A DNA stretch of 55,305 nucleotides from Nitrospirota bacterium (GCA_021812785.1 JAKAMR010000003.1:1-55305), one strand, 5' to 3'. Positions 40,435 through 48,487 are shown, counted from the stretch's first letter. Notes: generated by a model from the sequence alone, not told the origin. Translations and numbers: made by a program.

Positions 40435-42345
40435 ATGAAAAAATATCTCCTGACGATGTTTTTTGGAACTCTTATTGCCTTGACGTTGGCTGGCAATGCA
40501 AAAACCGGAGCGCAAACAACAAACACCGCTGACAGCTGCCCTTCTGCTAACAGTTGCATTTCATGCCACAGCGATGCGCAGAAAATGAAGGGGCTTGGCC
40601 ACCCCGAATTCGCCATGACCCTCAAAGAGGTAGCCAGGCAAACGGGCATGCCCGCCTCCTGTGAGATGTGCCACCTTGGCAACCCGGCGGACGGCACCGT
40701 TGCCGGCGCGCACAAAGGGGTTTTGGGGCTGTTAGTGGTCTTTAAAAAAGGGCAGACCGCCGTACCCCGAGGCTCACTGGCCGGGGAGGACAGGCAAGCA
40801 ATAAAGAGTCTGAGGCCGCAAGGCCCCTTTGCGGGCACCGCGCTTTTCCCAAGGATAAAGAAGGATGGGAAACTCGTCCCCGATCCAAAAATTGCCGGCC
40901 TGCAGTGGCATGACAAGAACCCTGGCACTATCGCATTTAATCCCGGCATCGCGCAAAGGACATGCGGCCTCTGCCACCCGGCTGAGGTGAAAAGCTACAT
41001 GCACAGCACCATGGAGCAGACAGCGAACATGCGCCAATATGTGACATGGTTCAGCCCTCCGGGCCCTCAAAGTTGCGGTTTATGGACAGCCGGAAAAACG
41101 AAACCCGGCAATGAACATTTCACGGCGCGCAACATGGGGGAATATAACGCCGTCAGCACCGCCCCGATAAACAGGCTGCAGGCGTTCACCAACCAGAGAA
41201 ACTGCAACACCTGCCATGCGGGATGCCTGGACTGCCATTACACGCCTTTTAACAGTAAAGCCGTTAGTGTAAACGGAAAACCCAACACAGCCGGATTGCA
41301 CACTTTTTCATTTACTCCTCCTGTGCTGTCATGCATGGGCGGCGGACGGTCGCTGATGTGCCATGCCACCCTCGAAAGGCGCAGAGGGGACGGGTTCATG
41401 AAAGGCGTGTTCGCAAGAAAAGCCGTAGCCGATCCGGACAATCGGAATTCACAGAAATACATCAACACCCCGGATGCCCATTATGCGGCAGGCATAACGT
41501 GTGTAGATTGCCACAGCCAAAACCACAAGACCCAAAACATGGGGGACCTGATAAGAGATCCAGAGCCGTCCCGGTGCGCCGGATGCCATAAGAGGGAAGC
41601 GGCCGCACACGGCAGGGGCGTACATAAAAACCTTTCGTGCGAAGCATGCCACACGTCTTTAGTGGCGGGATATGCCTTCAATTTCTGGGCGCCCGGAATC
41701 AGGTTTGGTATAAAAACCCCGCTGGACAGGCACCAGTTCTATAACGCAAACGCAATGCCTCCGGTCCTCATCAGAAATAAAGCCGGCCGATGGAACCCTT
41801 ACCATATAGTCCCCCACATTTCCTCCAACGTAAAAAAAGAAGAGGTCAGATTTTCGGGACGGCTGCTTTTCAGAGGCAGGCCCGATGTGAACATGGAAAG
41901 GCATTATCCCTCCAATGATGCCTTTGCCGTTACAGGCGTGTATGAAAGCGGCGGGGACGGGGGCACGGTAATGGCATGGCTGAATGTGGACAAGGTGGCC
42001 CACGCGATCACGAAGGCGAGGAGCTGCGGCAGCTGCCATGGTGCGGGCGGAACGCAAAAAGTAACTGTTGATTATGAATGGATGTCATATCCGGATGCGG
42101 CTTACAAGGATGTGCTGGACGGCCATTACACTATTGTGGCGGACAGGAAAGGCCTGAGGATAGAGGACATCACGGGAGCGGATGGCAAGACCGCGCCAGC
42201 GGGTCTTAGGCCGCTCGCGGGCAAATGGGACCTGCCCGGCGATTTTTCCATACCGGGAATCAAGGACAAAAAAGAATACGCCAAAGAGAAACGGAGATAT
42301 GAGCGGATCTTGAAAACGGGCGGGAAATATCATACGGCGTTCTAG
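40435..42345 (+). CDS. Periplasmic multiheme cytochrome c (nine CxxCH motifs)
   Basis: A 636-residue exported cytochrome with signal peptide (about 1-26). Nine haem-binding motifs are visible: CISCH, CEMCH, CGLCH, CNTCH, CLDCH, CVDCH, CAGCH, CEACH and CGSCH. A further CMGGGRSLMCH (C-x8-CH) after the fifth could be an atypical tenth site. The spacing is wide and uneven, with a long haem-poor section between the eighth and ninth motifs, so it is not a simple NrfA or octahaem type. It is probably an electron-transfer or redox enzyme of anaerobic respiration, matured by the CcsBA system at 10666-13295. AAGG lies near the ATG. No partner gene adjoins it. Confidence 0.9.
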   Translation: MKKYLLTMFFGTLIALTLAGNAKTGAQTTNTADSCPSANSCISCHSDAQKMKGLGHPEFAMTLKEVARQTGMPASCEMCHLGNPADGTVAGAHKGVLGLLVVFKKGQTAVPRGSLAGEDRQAIKSLRPQGPFAGTALFPRIKKDGKLVPDPKIAGLQWHDKNPGTIAFNPGIAQRTCGLCHPAEVKSYMHSTMEQTANMRQYVTWFSPPGPQSCGLWTAGKTKPGNEHFTARNMGEYNAVSTAPINRLQAFTNQRNCNTCHAGCLDCHYTPFNSKAVSVNGKPNTAGLHTFSFTPPVLSCMGGGRSLMCHATLERRRGDGFMKGVFARKAVADPDNRNSQKYINTPDAHYAAGITCVDCHSQNHKTQNMGDLIRDPEPSRCAGCHKREAAAHGRGVHKNLSCEACHTSLVAGYAFNFWAPGIRFGIKTPLDRHQFYNANAMPPVLIRNKAGRWNPYHIVPHISSNVKKEEVRFSGRLLFRGRPDVNMERHYPSNDAFAVTGVYESGGDGGTVMAWLNVDKVAHAITKARSCGSCHGAGGTQKVTVDYEWMSYPDAAYKDVLDGHYTIVADRKGLRIEDITGADGKTAPAGLRPLAGKWDLPGDFSIPGIKDKKEYAKEKRRYERILKTGGKYHTAF

Positions 42346-42350
42346 GCGGA

Positions 42351-42779
42351 ATGGATCGAGCGCTAATTTGGTTTAGACAAATTCCGATTGAATTCATTGA
42401 TCGTGCGTGGGGGCGCACCCATGTGTGCGCCCGTCATATCAATGGGCCCTACCATCAAGTAAGAGACAAAGCAGAGTTTCATAAACGGCTTAACAAGGCT
42501 ATTTTGGTCAGTGCTACAGCAGATCCTTTCAATGTTTTCAAAGACAATAAAGACAGGTCTCTTTCCAGGTCCGAATGGGAAACAATCATAAGAAAAAGAA
42601 TACAGGTCCAAAATTATGATAAGCAAGAGACAATCTCGACTATAAAAACTCAGATTGGACAATATCTTTTTGCAGCAGTTTCTGGAAGCAAAATTTTATT
42701 TCATGCCGATAGACCTAAATTGCTTTCTGCTCAAAAAAAGATGAAATTCCTGTTTTTGGAACCAAAGCAGAAGTCATAG
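42351..42779 (+). CDS. Uncertain reading frame in an AT-rich accessory patch
   Basis: A 142-codon frame just after the cytochrome gene. Its composition is AT-richer than the neighbours and its first third contains a palindromic element (42411-42432), so the N-terminus is doubtful. The middle and C-terminal parts (SRSEWETIIRKRIQVQNYDKQETISTIKTQIGQYLFAAVSG) look protein-like. It could be a decayed accessory gene. I recognise no family. Confidence 0.35.
   Translation: MDRALIWFRQIPIEFIDRAWGRTHVCARHINGPYHQVRDKAEFHKRLNKAILVSATADPFNVFKDNKDRSLSRSEWETIIRKRIQVQNYDKQETISTIKTQIGQYLFAAVSGSKILFHADRPKLLSAQKKMKFLFLEPKQKS
42411..42432. repeat. GGGCGCAC hairpin
   Basis: GGGCGCAC and GTGCGCCC form an 8-bp stem with a 6-base loop. 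Palindromes of this kind (GGGCGCACCCATGTGTGCGCCC-like) are common dispersed elements in environmental bacteria. It marks the start of the accessory patch after the cytochrome gene. Confidence 0.55.
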
Positions 42780-42796
42780 AAGAGCGGAAAAGAAAA

Positions 42797-42979
42797 ATGA
42801 CTCGGCGGACAACAACAGGTGGCGGAAGGCGAAATTATAGCGGTTTTTCTTTCAGACTTGCTAAAGGCCTTTATTATCATGCTGGATCAAGCGCCCCTGC
42901 AAGTCAAAGGCAAACATCAGCACAAACCACTGAGGGCTTTTCCCCATGTCGAAAACTCTACTTTAAAACTTCTGGCTGA
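42797..42979 (+). pseudogene. Fragment of an accessory protein
   Basis: A 60-codon frame that is open for some codons upstream of its ATG in a different frame from the preceding one (GTKAEVIEERKRK precedes MTRRTTTGGGRRNYSGFSFRLAKGLYYHAGSS). The segment FSFRLAKGLYYHAG resembles part of small GRAM-like domain proteins. The shift of frame between this and 42351-42779 suggests a single broken gene. The evidence is thin. Confidence 0.3.
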
Positions 42980-43073
42980 TGGGGGGGAATGACTTCATAA
43001 TATTTTAAAGGGGGTGTCACCTTTTTGGTTTTTTCAAATTTAAACTACTTTTTCCAAAATCTGTCCCGCAAGC

Positions 43074-43379
43074 TTACGCTTGCGCGCGTCTTTTCGGCAC
43101 AAATTTGATCTGCACCTCATAGCCCAGGGCATGAGCGACTTTTTTGAGAGTCGTAAATGAAGCCCTTCCATAACCAGGGGATTCAAGTCTTGAGATGGCA
43201 GGGGTCTTGGTCCCGATTTTTCGCGCGAGTTGGGCCTGCGTCATCCTGGCCTTTGTCCTGGCCCTGATAACCTCGTTTGCGATCTGGAACTCTTCTTTTT
43301 GAGCCTCATATTCTTTCTTGACTCCCTCGTCTTTAAGCCATTCGGATTTTATTTTTTTGAAGTCTTTTAATTTTGCCAT
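43074..43379 (-). CDS. HigA-type antitoxin
   Basis: A 101-residue antitoxin and transcription repressor. The N-terminal part is charged and helical (DFKKIKSEWLKDEGVKKEYEAQKEEFQ), then an XRE-type helix-turn-helix (MTQAQLARKIGTKTPAISRLES) recognises DNA. It lies 35 bases downstream of the toxin, the reversed order typical of higBA. AAAAAGGAG precedes the ATG at 43379. It likely binds the TTAACAATATTGTTAA operator at 43750-43765 and, because the site is the same, the one at 32588-32609. A near-identical but start-less copy is at 32807-33112. Confidence 0.88.
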   Translation of the reverse strand: MAKLKDFKKIKSEWLKDEGVKKEYEAQKEEFQIANEVIRARTKARMTQAQLARKIGTKTPAISRLESPGYGRASFTTLKKVAHALGYEVQIKFVPKRRAQA

Positions 43380-43414
43380 TGTGTTTTCTCCTTTTTGAAG
43401 ATGCCACCCTAAGA

Positions 43415-43741
43415 TTAATCTCCCAATATCTCCTTCATTCTATCGACTGCCATATCTATTTCTTTTTTCGGTGTCTTTTGCGTTTTCTTAATAAATCCAT
43501 GCAATAAAACAATCCGCTGTCCGGTCATCGTAAAATAAAACACTCTCGCTATTCTATCCTTGCCTTTGGCCCTGATCTCAAAGAGCTTTCCACGTATATG
43601 TTTTACATAAGGCTCTCTTACATTTTGGGGTCCGTGCTCGATAAGCAGGTCCGTAATATTAATTATTCTGGCCTTGACGTCCGCCGGTATATCATTGAAC
43701 CATTCCTCCAGTTTTTCATCAACAACCACTGTCCATCCCAC
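43415..43741 (-). CDS. HigB/Gp49-type toxin (RelE-fold mRNase)
   Basis: A 108-residue toxin of the phage Gp49/HigB family, which cleaves mRNA at the ribosome. Family blocks: WTVVVDEKLEEWFNDIPADVKARI, LIEHGPQNVREPYVKHIRGKLFEIR, and the end RVFYFTMTGQRIVLLHGFIKKTQKTPKKEID. The open frame begins with TTG at 43756, but that would start inside the promoter. The GTG at 43741 gives the family-like VGWTVVVD and lies at about the expected +1 of the promoter at 43747-43775, so a leaderless mRNA is likely. The antitoxin follows on the same transcript. Confidence 0.87.
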   Translation of the reverse strand: MGWTVVVDEKLEEWFNDIPADVKARIINITDLLIEHGPQNVREPYVKHIRGKLFEIRAKGKDRIARVFYFTMTGQRIVLLHGFIKKTQKTPKKEIDMAVDRMKEILGD

Positions 43742-43746
43742 ATTCA

Positions 43747-43775
43747 ATATTAACAATATTGTTAATTATTTGCAA
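43747..43775 (-). promoter_or_regulatory. Toxin-antitoxin promoter with palindromic operator, intact copy
   Basis: On the minus strand TTGCAA (43775-43770), a 17-base spacer and TAATAT (43752-43747) form the promoter. The palindrome TTAACAATATTGTTAA (43750-43765) lies inside spacer and -10, so a bound antitoxin would block RNA polymerase. It is the same arrangement as at 32581-32609. Confidence 0.8.
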
Positions 43776-43916
43776 ATTGGATTTTTTGAAAAAGGCAAAA
43801 TTCCTTTTTTTAATCCATATCAAATCCGTCCCTTAAATCTATAAATTTCCCCCCCTTCTTTTTCCGTGATATATTTTAAAAAAGCACTGTGCAAATACTC
43901 ATACCGGAGGTGTGGA

Positions 43917-44507
43917 ATGGCGATTAGGACGGCTATAAAATGGGAGAACGATTTTGCGTCGGCCCTGGAGAGGGCAAAAAAAGAGAACAAGCCCCTTTTC
44001 CATGATTTCTGGTTCGACGGCTGACTGGGCTGCGCGGCGATGAATGCGGGTCCGTATTCAGAGGAAAAAGTGCAGAGGTTCCTTGAGGAGGAGTTCGTGC
44101 CCTTGAAAAGCCAGTGTTTCTGGAAGGAACGCACGGAGCTTATGAAACAGTTCGATGTAATATGGACGCCTACCTTCCTTTTCCAGGATGCCGGCGGCAA
44201 GGTGCACAGAAAGCTGGTCGGGGCCCTTCCGTCTGACGATTTCCTGGCGCAGCTGAAAGTGGGCAAGGGGATGGTGTTTCTGGAGATGGAGCGCAACGAG
44301 GACGCAATAAAGTGGCTCCAGATGGCCATCGATGAACACCCGGATGCCGGGGTTGTGCCGGAGGCGGTCTTCTTCCTGGGCGTTGCCAGGTACAAAGCGA
44401 CCCATGAAGCGGGCGCTCTGCGGAACATATACGACGCGCTTACGCAAAAATATCCTCAAAGCGAATGGGCGCGCCGCGCACTGCCTTACGCGCAGATACC
44501 GGGATAA
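43917..44507 (+). CDS. Thioredoxin-like selenoprotein (UxxC) read through TGA
   Basis: Read from ATG 43917 (GGAGG upstream) to TAA 44507, this is a 196-residue protein with a TGA at 44022-44024 decoded as selenocysteine at residue 36. The context NKPLFHDFWFDG-U-LGC-AAMNAGPYSEE is the thioredoxin-fold active-site region, with U36xxC39 in place of CxxC. The fold continues with WTPTFLFQDAGGKVHRKLVGALP, the usual cis-proline strand, then a TPR-like helical tail (ALRNIYDALTQKYPQSEWARRALPYA). A hairpin with a GGUC loop lies 25 bases after the TGA, and selB is in this window. No membrane or signal segment; a cytoplasmic redox role is inferred. Conventional calling would split it at 44040. Confidence 0.88.
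44022..44060 (+). promoter_or_regulatory. UGA selenocysteine codon and bacterial SECIS-like hairpin
   Basis: TGA at 44022-44024 is followed by TGAATGCG (44041-44048) pairing with CGTATTCA (44053-44060), one G-U pair included, around the apical loop GGTC. The G and U of the loop are at 44050-44051, 25 bases after the TGA. The loop matches the GGUC of the E. coli fdhF SECIS and the distance fits the range known for bacterial SECIS elements. Confidence 0.82.
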
Positions 44508-44559
44508 CGGGAGCCTGGTCCTTTTGCAGCCAGCAGCAGATTTTGAGAGCGGTTCTAAA

Positions 44560-45288
44560 CTAAAACTTCGCGGAGCGGATGTGCACGTTTACGCCCTCGG
44601 TGAAGTGGAGCTCCACGAACCGCTCAAGCTCTGTAAGCAGGGCTCCGGAGGGTTTTATCCTTGAGAGTTTTTCAAGCGGAAAGGCGCTGAGGCTTTTGTG
44701 CATGGCGATAAGCGCGGCGGAAAGCCCCAGCGCCGGGCCTTCTTTTTTGCCTTTTTTGCACCCCCCGCACAAAAGGGCGCCGTCGCGCGGATAGAACACC
44801 TGGGCCTGCCCTCCGCAGCGCGCGCAGCCGTTCAATGCCGGGGCGTATCCGGCCAGCTCCATCAGCCTCATTTTAAAGACAAGCGGCACCAACGCGGAGG
44901 CGGGGTCTTTCTCCAATCCGTCCAGCCCCCAAAGCAGAAGCGCGAAGGCATCCGGGTTGTTCCGGCCATCTGAAGGCAGGAGCTTCAGCGCCAGCTCCGC
45001 GAACTGGCACGCCTTCAGGAACACCGGTATATTTTCCCTGAGCGGATGGAAGCTCCTTATGATGTCCGACTGCGTGAGTTTTGGAAGGTTTGCGTCTTCC
45101 CTGCCGGTCAGCGCGATGCGGGCGTAGGTGAAGGGTTCCAGGCTTCCGCCGAAGCGGCTTTTTATCTTCCTGGGGCTTTTGGCAAAGGCGCTGCGGGTCC
45201 CGAAATCTTTCGTGAGGTATTCGATTATGAGATCGGCCTCGCCAAGGGTGCGGCTCCTTAAGACAATGCCCTCGGTCCGCGACGTCAT
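44560..45288 (-). CDS. recO: DNA repair protein RecO
   Basis: RecO binds single-stranded DNA with RecR and loads RecA in the RecFOR pathway. The 242-residue protein has the N-terminal OB-fold (EGIVLRSRTLGEADLIIEYLTKDFGTRSAFAKSPRK), the helical middle and a zinc finger with CARCGG and CGGC pairs. The 3' end converges on the selenoprotein gene. It follows the bifunctional nuclease gene on the same strand, in the order era, nuclease, recO, a pairing of era with recO seen in many bacteria. Confidence 0.93.
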   Translation of the reverse strand: MTSRTEGIVLRSRTLGEADLIIEYLTKDFGTRSAFAKSPRKIKSRFGGSLEPFTYARIALTGREDANLPKLTQSDIIRSFHPLRENIPVFLKACQFAELALKLLPSDGRNNPDAFALLLWGLDGLEKDPASALVPLVFKMRLMELAGYAPALNGCARCGGQAQVFYPRDGALLCGGCKKGKKEGPALGLSAALIAMHKSLSAFPLEKLSRIKPSGALLTELERFVELHFTEGVNVHIRSAKF

Positions 45289-45312
45289 CTACATCCCGTC
45301 CGCCATCCCCAT

Positions 45313-45765
45313 CTACATTATGTTGCCGAAGTCCTCGGGCTTCAGGTTCTTAAGCCACTCCTCCAGCTCGTCGGAATTCTTCAGCTCAAGTATGCTGTCC
45401 TCGACGAAGATGGGGGCGCTCATCCTGAGGGCCACGGCAACCGCATCGGAAGGCCTGGAGTCCACGGGGGTCTCTCTCTTGCCGTCGGTCAGGTGGATAA
45501 GGGCGTAATACGTGTTTTCCTGGAGGTCCGTAATGATGATCCTGCTTACCTTCAGCTTGAGGTCGTCTATGATGTTTCTTATGAGGTCATGGGTAAGAGG
45601 CCTTGGCGTGGTCACCTTACCAAGGGCCAGTGCAATGGAGTCCGCCTCGGGCTTGCCTATCCATATGGGAAGCGTGGAGGTCCCTTCTGTTTCCCTGAGA
45701 AGCAGTATGTACATATTGCTCCTGGGATCAAACAAAAGCCCTTCCACCTTCATTTCTATGAGCAT
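45313..45765 (-). CDS. Bifunctional nuclease family (DUF151/BFN) protein
   Basis: A 150-residue member of the BFN/DUF151 family, a domain described with RNase and DNase activity. Family blocks: LLRETEGTSTLPIWIGKPEADSIALAL, RPLTHDLI near residue 55, ITDLQENTYYA and VDSRPSDAVAVALRMSAPIFVED. The C-terminal tail (SDELEEWLKNLKPEDFG) is also typical. It lies between era and recO, with gaps of about 70 and 25 bases. Its enzymatic role is assigned by family only. Confidence 0.9.
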   Translation of the reverse strand: MLIEMKVEGLLFDPRSNMYILLLRETEGTSTLPIWIGKPEADSIALALGKVTTPRPLTHDLIRNIIDDLKLKVSRIIITDLQENTYYALIHLTDGKRETPVDSRPSDAVAVALRMSAPIFVEDSILELKNSDELEEWLKNLKPEDFGNIM

Positions 45766-45831
45766 GTCTTCGCCAAAACCCGCCTTTTTCAGCTTTTCAC
45801 TGAATTTTTTTTAAAACAAAAAACAAAAGGA

Positions 45832-46803
45832 TCAAAACCCAAGCTCGGATATGGACTTTGTGTCCGAACGCCAGTCCTTCTTCAGCTTCACCCATATTTC
45901 TAAAAAGACCCTGGCATTAAGCAGCTTTTCCGCTTCGAGCCTTGCCGCCTGCCCGATCTCCTTGAGCATGCGCCCGCTCTTACCTATTATAATACCTTTC
46001 TGGCTGTCCCGCTCCACCCAGATGTCCGCGTTGATGCGCACCAGCCCGCGGGCCCCGCTGGCTGATCCGCCCTCTCCCTGGGGCTCCTCCCACCGCGTGA
46101 TCTCCACGGCCACGGCATGAGGGACCTCTTCGAAGGTGGCCTCCATTACTTTCTCCCTTATTATCTCAGAAACCATGAATCTTTCAAGCTGGTCGGTAAC
46201 GAGGTCCTCCGGATAGTACATGGGCCCCTCCGGCAGGTAGGCGGGGAGTCTTCCCAGCAGGACGTCCACCCCGTCGCCTGTGAGAGCGGAAATGGGGAAC
46301 ACCTCAGCAAAGGGGTAAAGCTCCGCATACGCCTGGATAACGGGCAGCAGCTTGGATTTCCGGACGGTGTCCACCTTGTTTATGACCAGGAACAAAGATA
46401 TCTTTTTGGACAGCCTGCCTTTTTTACCGCCGGTTATGAGGTCCAGTATGTCTTTTTCCGCCTCGCCGGGGAACTTGGGCTCCACCATGAAAAGGATAAC
46501 GTCCACCTCGCGCATGGCGTCTCGCGCCTCCCTCATCATGGCCTCGTCCAGCTTGGTGTGGAGCTTTTTATGTATGCCGGGGGTGTCCATGAAGACTATC
46601 TGCGCGCCTTCGAGCGTTTTTATCCCTATGATGCGGTTGCGCGTGGTCTGGGGTTTTTTGGTTACTATGGAGACCTTCTGCCCCAGGATGGTGTTAAGCA
46701 GGGTGGATTTGCCCGCGTTGGGCCTGCCGATTATGGAAACATACCCGGAGCGGAACGTTTTGGTTTCTTTGTTTTCGCCTTCGTTTTTTTCTTTTTCTTC
46801 CAT
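45832..46803 (-). CDS. era: GTPase Era
   Basis: Era is an essential GTPase for 16S rRNA maturation and 30S assembly. The 323-residue protein has G1 GRPNAGKS, G2 TTRNRIIG, G3 DTPG, G4 NKVD and a KH domain at the end (IIIGKSGRMLKEIGQAARLEAEKLL). The N-terminus before the G domain is a Lys/Glu-rich stretch (EEKEKNEGENKETK) from an A-rich tract, longer than usual. The start is the ATG at 46803; a GTG directly before it (46806) is also possible. It is upstream of the nuclease and recO genes. Confidence 0.95.
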   Translation of the reverse strand: MEEKEKNEGENKETKTFRSGYVSIIGRPNAGKSTLLNTILGQKVSIVTKKPQTTRNRIIGIKTLEGAQIVFMDTPGIHKKLHTKLDEAMMREARDAMREVDVILFMVEPKFPGEAEKDILDLITGGKKGRLSKKISLFLVINKVDTVRKSKLLPVIQAYAELYPFAEVFPISALTGDGVDVLLGRLPAYLPEGPMYYPEDLVTDQLERFMVSEIIREKVMEATFEEVPHAVAVEITRWEEPQGEGGSASGARGLVRINADIWVERDSQKGIIIGKSGRMLKEIGQAARLEAEKLLNARVFLEIWVKLKKDWRSDTKSISELGF

Positions 46804-46881
46804 CACTTAAGTGTAAGGCGGCGGGCGTGTTTATTGCAAGAGCACTTTATAAAAGCGGGCTGGGCGCTGGCGTAGAAAAGC

Positions 46882-46909
46882 GAAAGCCGCCCATCACCTG
46901 AGCGGCTTC
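46882..46909 (-). terminator. Terminator after the aspartate aminotransferase gene
   Basis: On the minus strand GAAGCCGC pairs with GCGGCTTTC around an 11-base loop and is followed by GCTTTTC. It lies 11 bases after the aminotransferase stop at 46920 and before era on the same strand, so it can lower read-through into era. Confidence 0.65.
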
Positions 46910-46919
46910 AAATTAAACC

Positions 46920-48110
46920 TTAAAACGCCGCGAGCGCCTTCTTTATCCTCTCCAGCCCCTTTTCTATCTCCCCGATGCCAGTGGCGTAAGACAGCCTTAT
47001 GAAGTCATCGTCCCCGAAAGCGTCTCCGGGCACCACTGCCACATTGGCCTTCTCCAGAAGATACATGGCAAGCTTCGAGGAAGAGGATATCTCCGGAGAC
47101 CTGCCGTACAGGGCGCTGGTGTTCGGGAAGGCATAGAACGCGCCGGTGGGCGGGACGCACTTGATGCCGGGGATGGCGTTCAGACCATCCACAATGAACC
47201 TTCGTCTCTTGTCGAATTGGGCGGCCATGGCCTTTACCGAATCCTGCGGCCCGTTAAGCGCCTCGATGGCCGCTGCCTGGGCTATGGATGTAGGATTGGA
47301 GGTAGACTGGCTCTGCATGGAGGTCATCGCCTTTATGAGCGGGGCGGGCCCGGCGGCATACCCTATCCTCCAGCCGGTCATGGAATACGCCTTTGAAACC
47401 CCGTTTATGACTATCGTCCTTTTTTTGATCTCCTCTCCAAGCGAGGCGATGCTTACGTGCTCCGCGCCGTCATAGAGGAGCTTTTCATATATCTCGTCCG
47501 ATATGACATAGATGCCCCTTTCCACGGCGATCTGCGCGATCCTGGCCAGGGCCTCACGGCCGTATGAAAAGCCCGTCGGATTGGATGGAGAGTTAAGTAT
47601 GAGGGCCTTCGTCTTCCCTGTTATCCCCTTTTCAAAAGCGGCGGGGTCCAGGAGGAACCTGTCCGCCTCGAGCGTTTTTATAAAAACCGGTTTTGCCCCG
47701 GCAAGCGTGGCCTGCTCCGGATAGCTAACCCAGTAGGGGGCGGGGATGAGCACTTCATCTCCCGGGTCCAGGAGGGCCTGCATGGTGTTATAAAGGCTGT
47801 GCTTCGCGCCGCAGGAGACCAGTATCTCCGCGCGTTCGTACTTAAGCCCGTTGTCCTTTTCAAGCTTCCCGATTATGGCGTCCTTCAGCTTGTCCGTTCC
47901 GCCCACGGGCGTATATTTGGTAAACCCGTCCCTTATCGCCTTTATGGCCGCCTCTTTGATGTTTTCCGGAGTGTCGAAATCCGGCTCGCCCACGCCGAAA
48001 CTTATTACGTCTATCCCCTGGGCCTTCATCGCCTTGGCCTTGGAATCTATGGCTAAGGTGGGTGAAGGTTTTATCTCTTTTGCCCGCGATGAGAGCATTT
48101 TATCTTGCAT
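46920..48110 (-). CDS. Class I aminotransferase, aspartate aminotransferase-like
   Basis: A 396-residue PLP aminotransferase of the thermophile/AspB type (Ib), which moves the amino group of aspartate to 2-oxoglutarate; some relatives also make prephenate-derived arogenate. Motifs: ISFGVGEPDFDTP near 36-48, SPSNPTG near 174-180, the PLP lysine K240 in GVSKAYSMTGWRIGY, and the arginine binding the substrate carboxylate in DDFIRLSYA near the end. GGAGG lies 13 bases ahead of the ATG. It is followed by a terminator and then era. Specificity is inferred. Confidence 0.9.
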   Translation of the reverse strand: MQDKMLSSRAKEIKPSPTLAIDSKAKAMKAQGIDVISFGVGEPDFDTPENIKEAAIKAIRDGFTKYTPVGGTDKLKDAIIGKLEKDNGLKYERAEILVSCGAKHSLYNTMQALLDPGDEVLIPAPYWVSYPEQATLAGAKPVFIKTLEADRFLLDPAAFEKGITGKTKALILNSPSNPTGFSYGREALARIAQIAVERGIYVISDEIYEKLLYDGAEHVSIASLGEEIKKRTIVINGVSKAYSMTGWRIGYAAGPAPLIKAMTSMQSQSTSNPTSIAQAAAIEALNGPQDSVKAMAAQFDKRRRFIVDGLNAIPGIKCVPPTGAFYAFPNTSALYGRSPEISSSSKLAMYLLEKANVAVVPGDAFGDDDFIRLSYATGIGEIEKGLERIKKALAAF

Positions 48111-48279
48111 TTAATATTTCCGGCCTCCGTAATTTTTGTTTTTTTTATTTTTTAATCTTTTTGGATTTGGATTTGGATTTTACCACACCAGCAAAAAATG
48201 ATAAAATAAGGAAGTTATTAAAGGAAAATATTTATAAAATGGGTCTTCAAAAAATCCAATAAAAGGAGATAAAACGAAG

Positions 48280-48465
48280 ATGAAGAAACCAGTGGTTGAT
48301 TTTGACACGTGCGTGGGATGCGGTTCCTGCGTTGAGCTTTGCCCGGCGGTGTTCGAGCTTAAGGACGATAAAGCCTATGTCATCAATGCCGAGGGCTGCT
48401 CCACTTGCGACTGCGAAGCCGCCGCCGGCGTTTGCCCCGTTGAGGCAATAACACTGACAGATTAA
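48280..48465 (+). CDS. Small [4Fe-4S] ferredoxin
   Basis: A 61-residue monocluster ferredoxin. The cluster ligands are in CVGCGSCVELCP (CxxCxxC) and CPVEAI near the C-terminus. Three extra cysteines (CVELCP second cysteine and GCSTCDC) suggest a disulphide or a second site. AAAGGAG lies 11 bases upstream of the ATG. It is flanked by an AT-rich GGATTT tandem tract on the left (48160-48180) and a strong terminator on the right. Electron transfer partner unknown. Confidence 0.92.
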   Translation: MKKPVVDFDTCVGCGSCVELCPAVFELKDDKAYVINAEGCSTCDCEAAAGVCPVEAITLTD

Positions 48466-48487
48466 GAAAAATTTAGCAATAAAAAAA

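Noticed and set aside
44040..44507. An ATG-initiated 155-residue protein starting after the TGA
   Set aside because: It would begin inside the thioredoxin fold without the redox residue, and it has no ribosome site of its own. The frame upstream is open with a good ribosome site and fold-consistent sequence.
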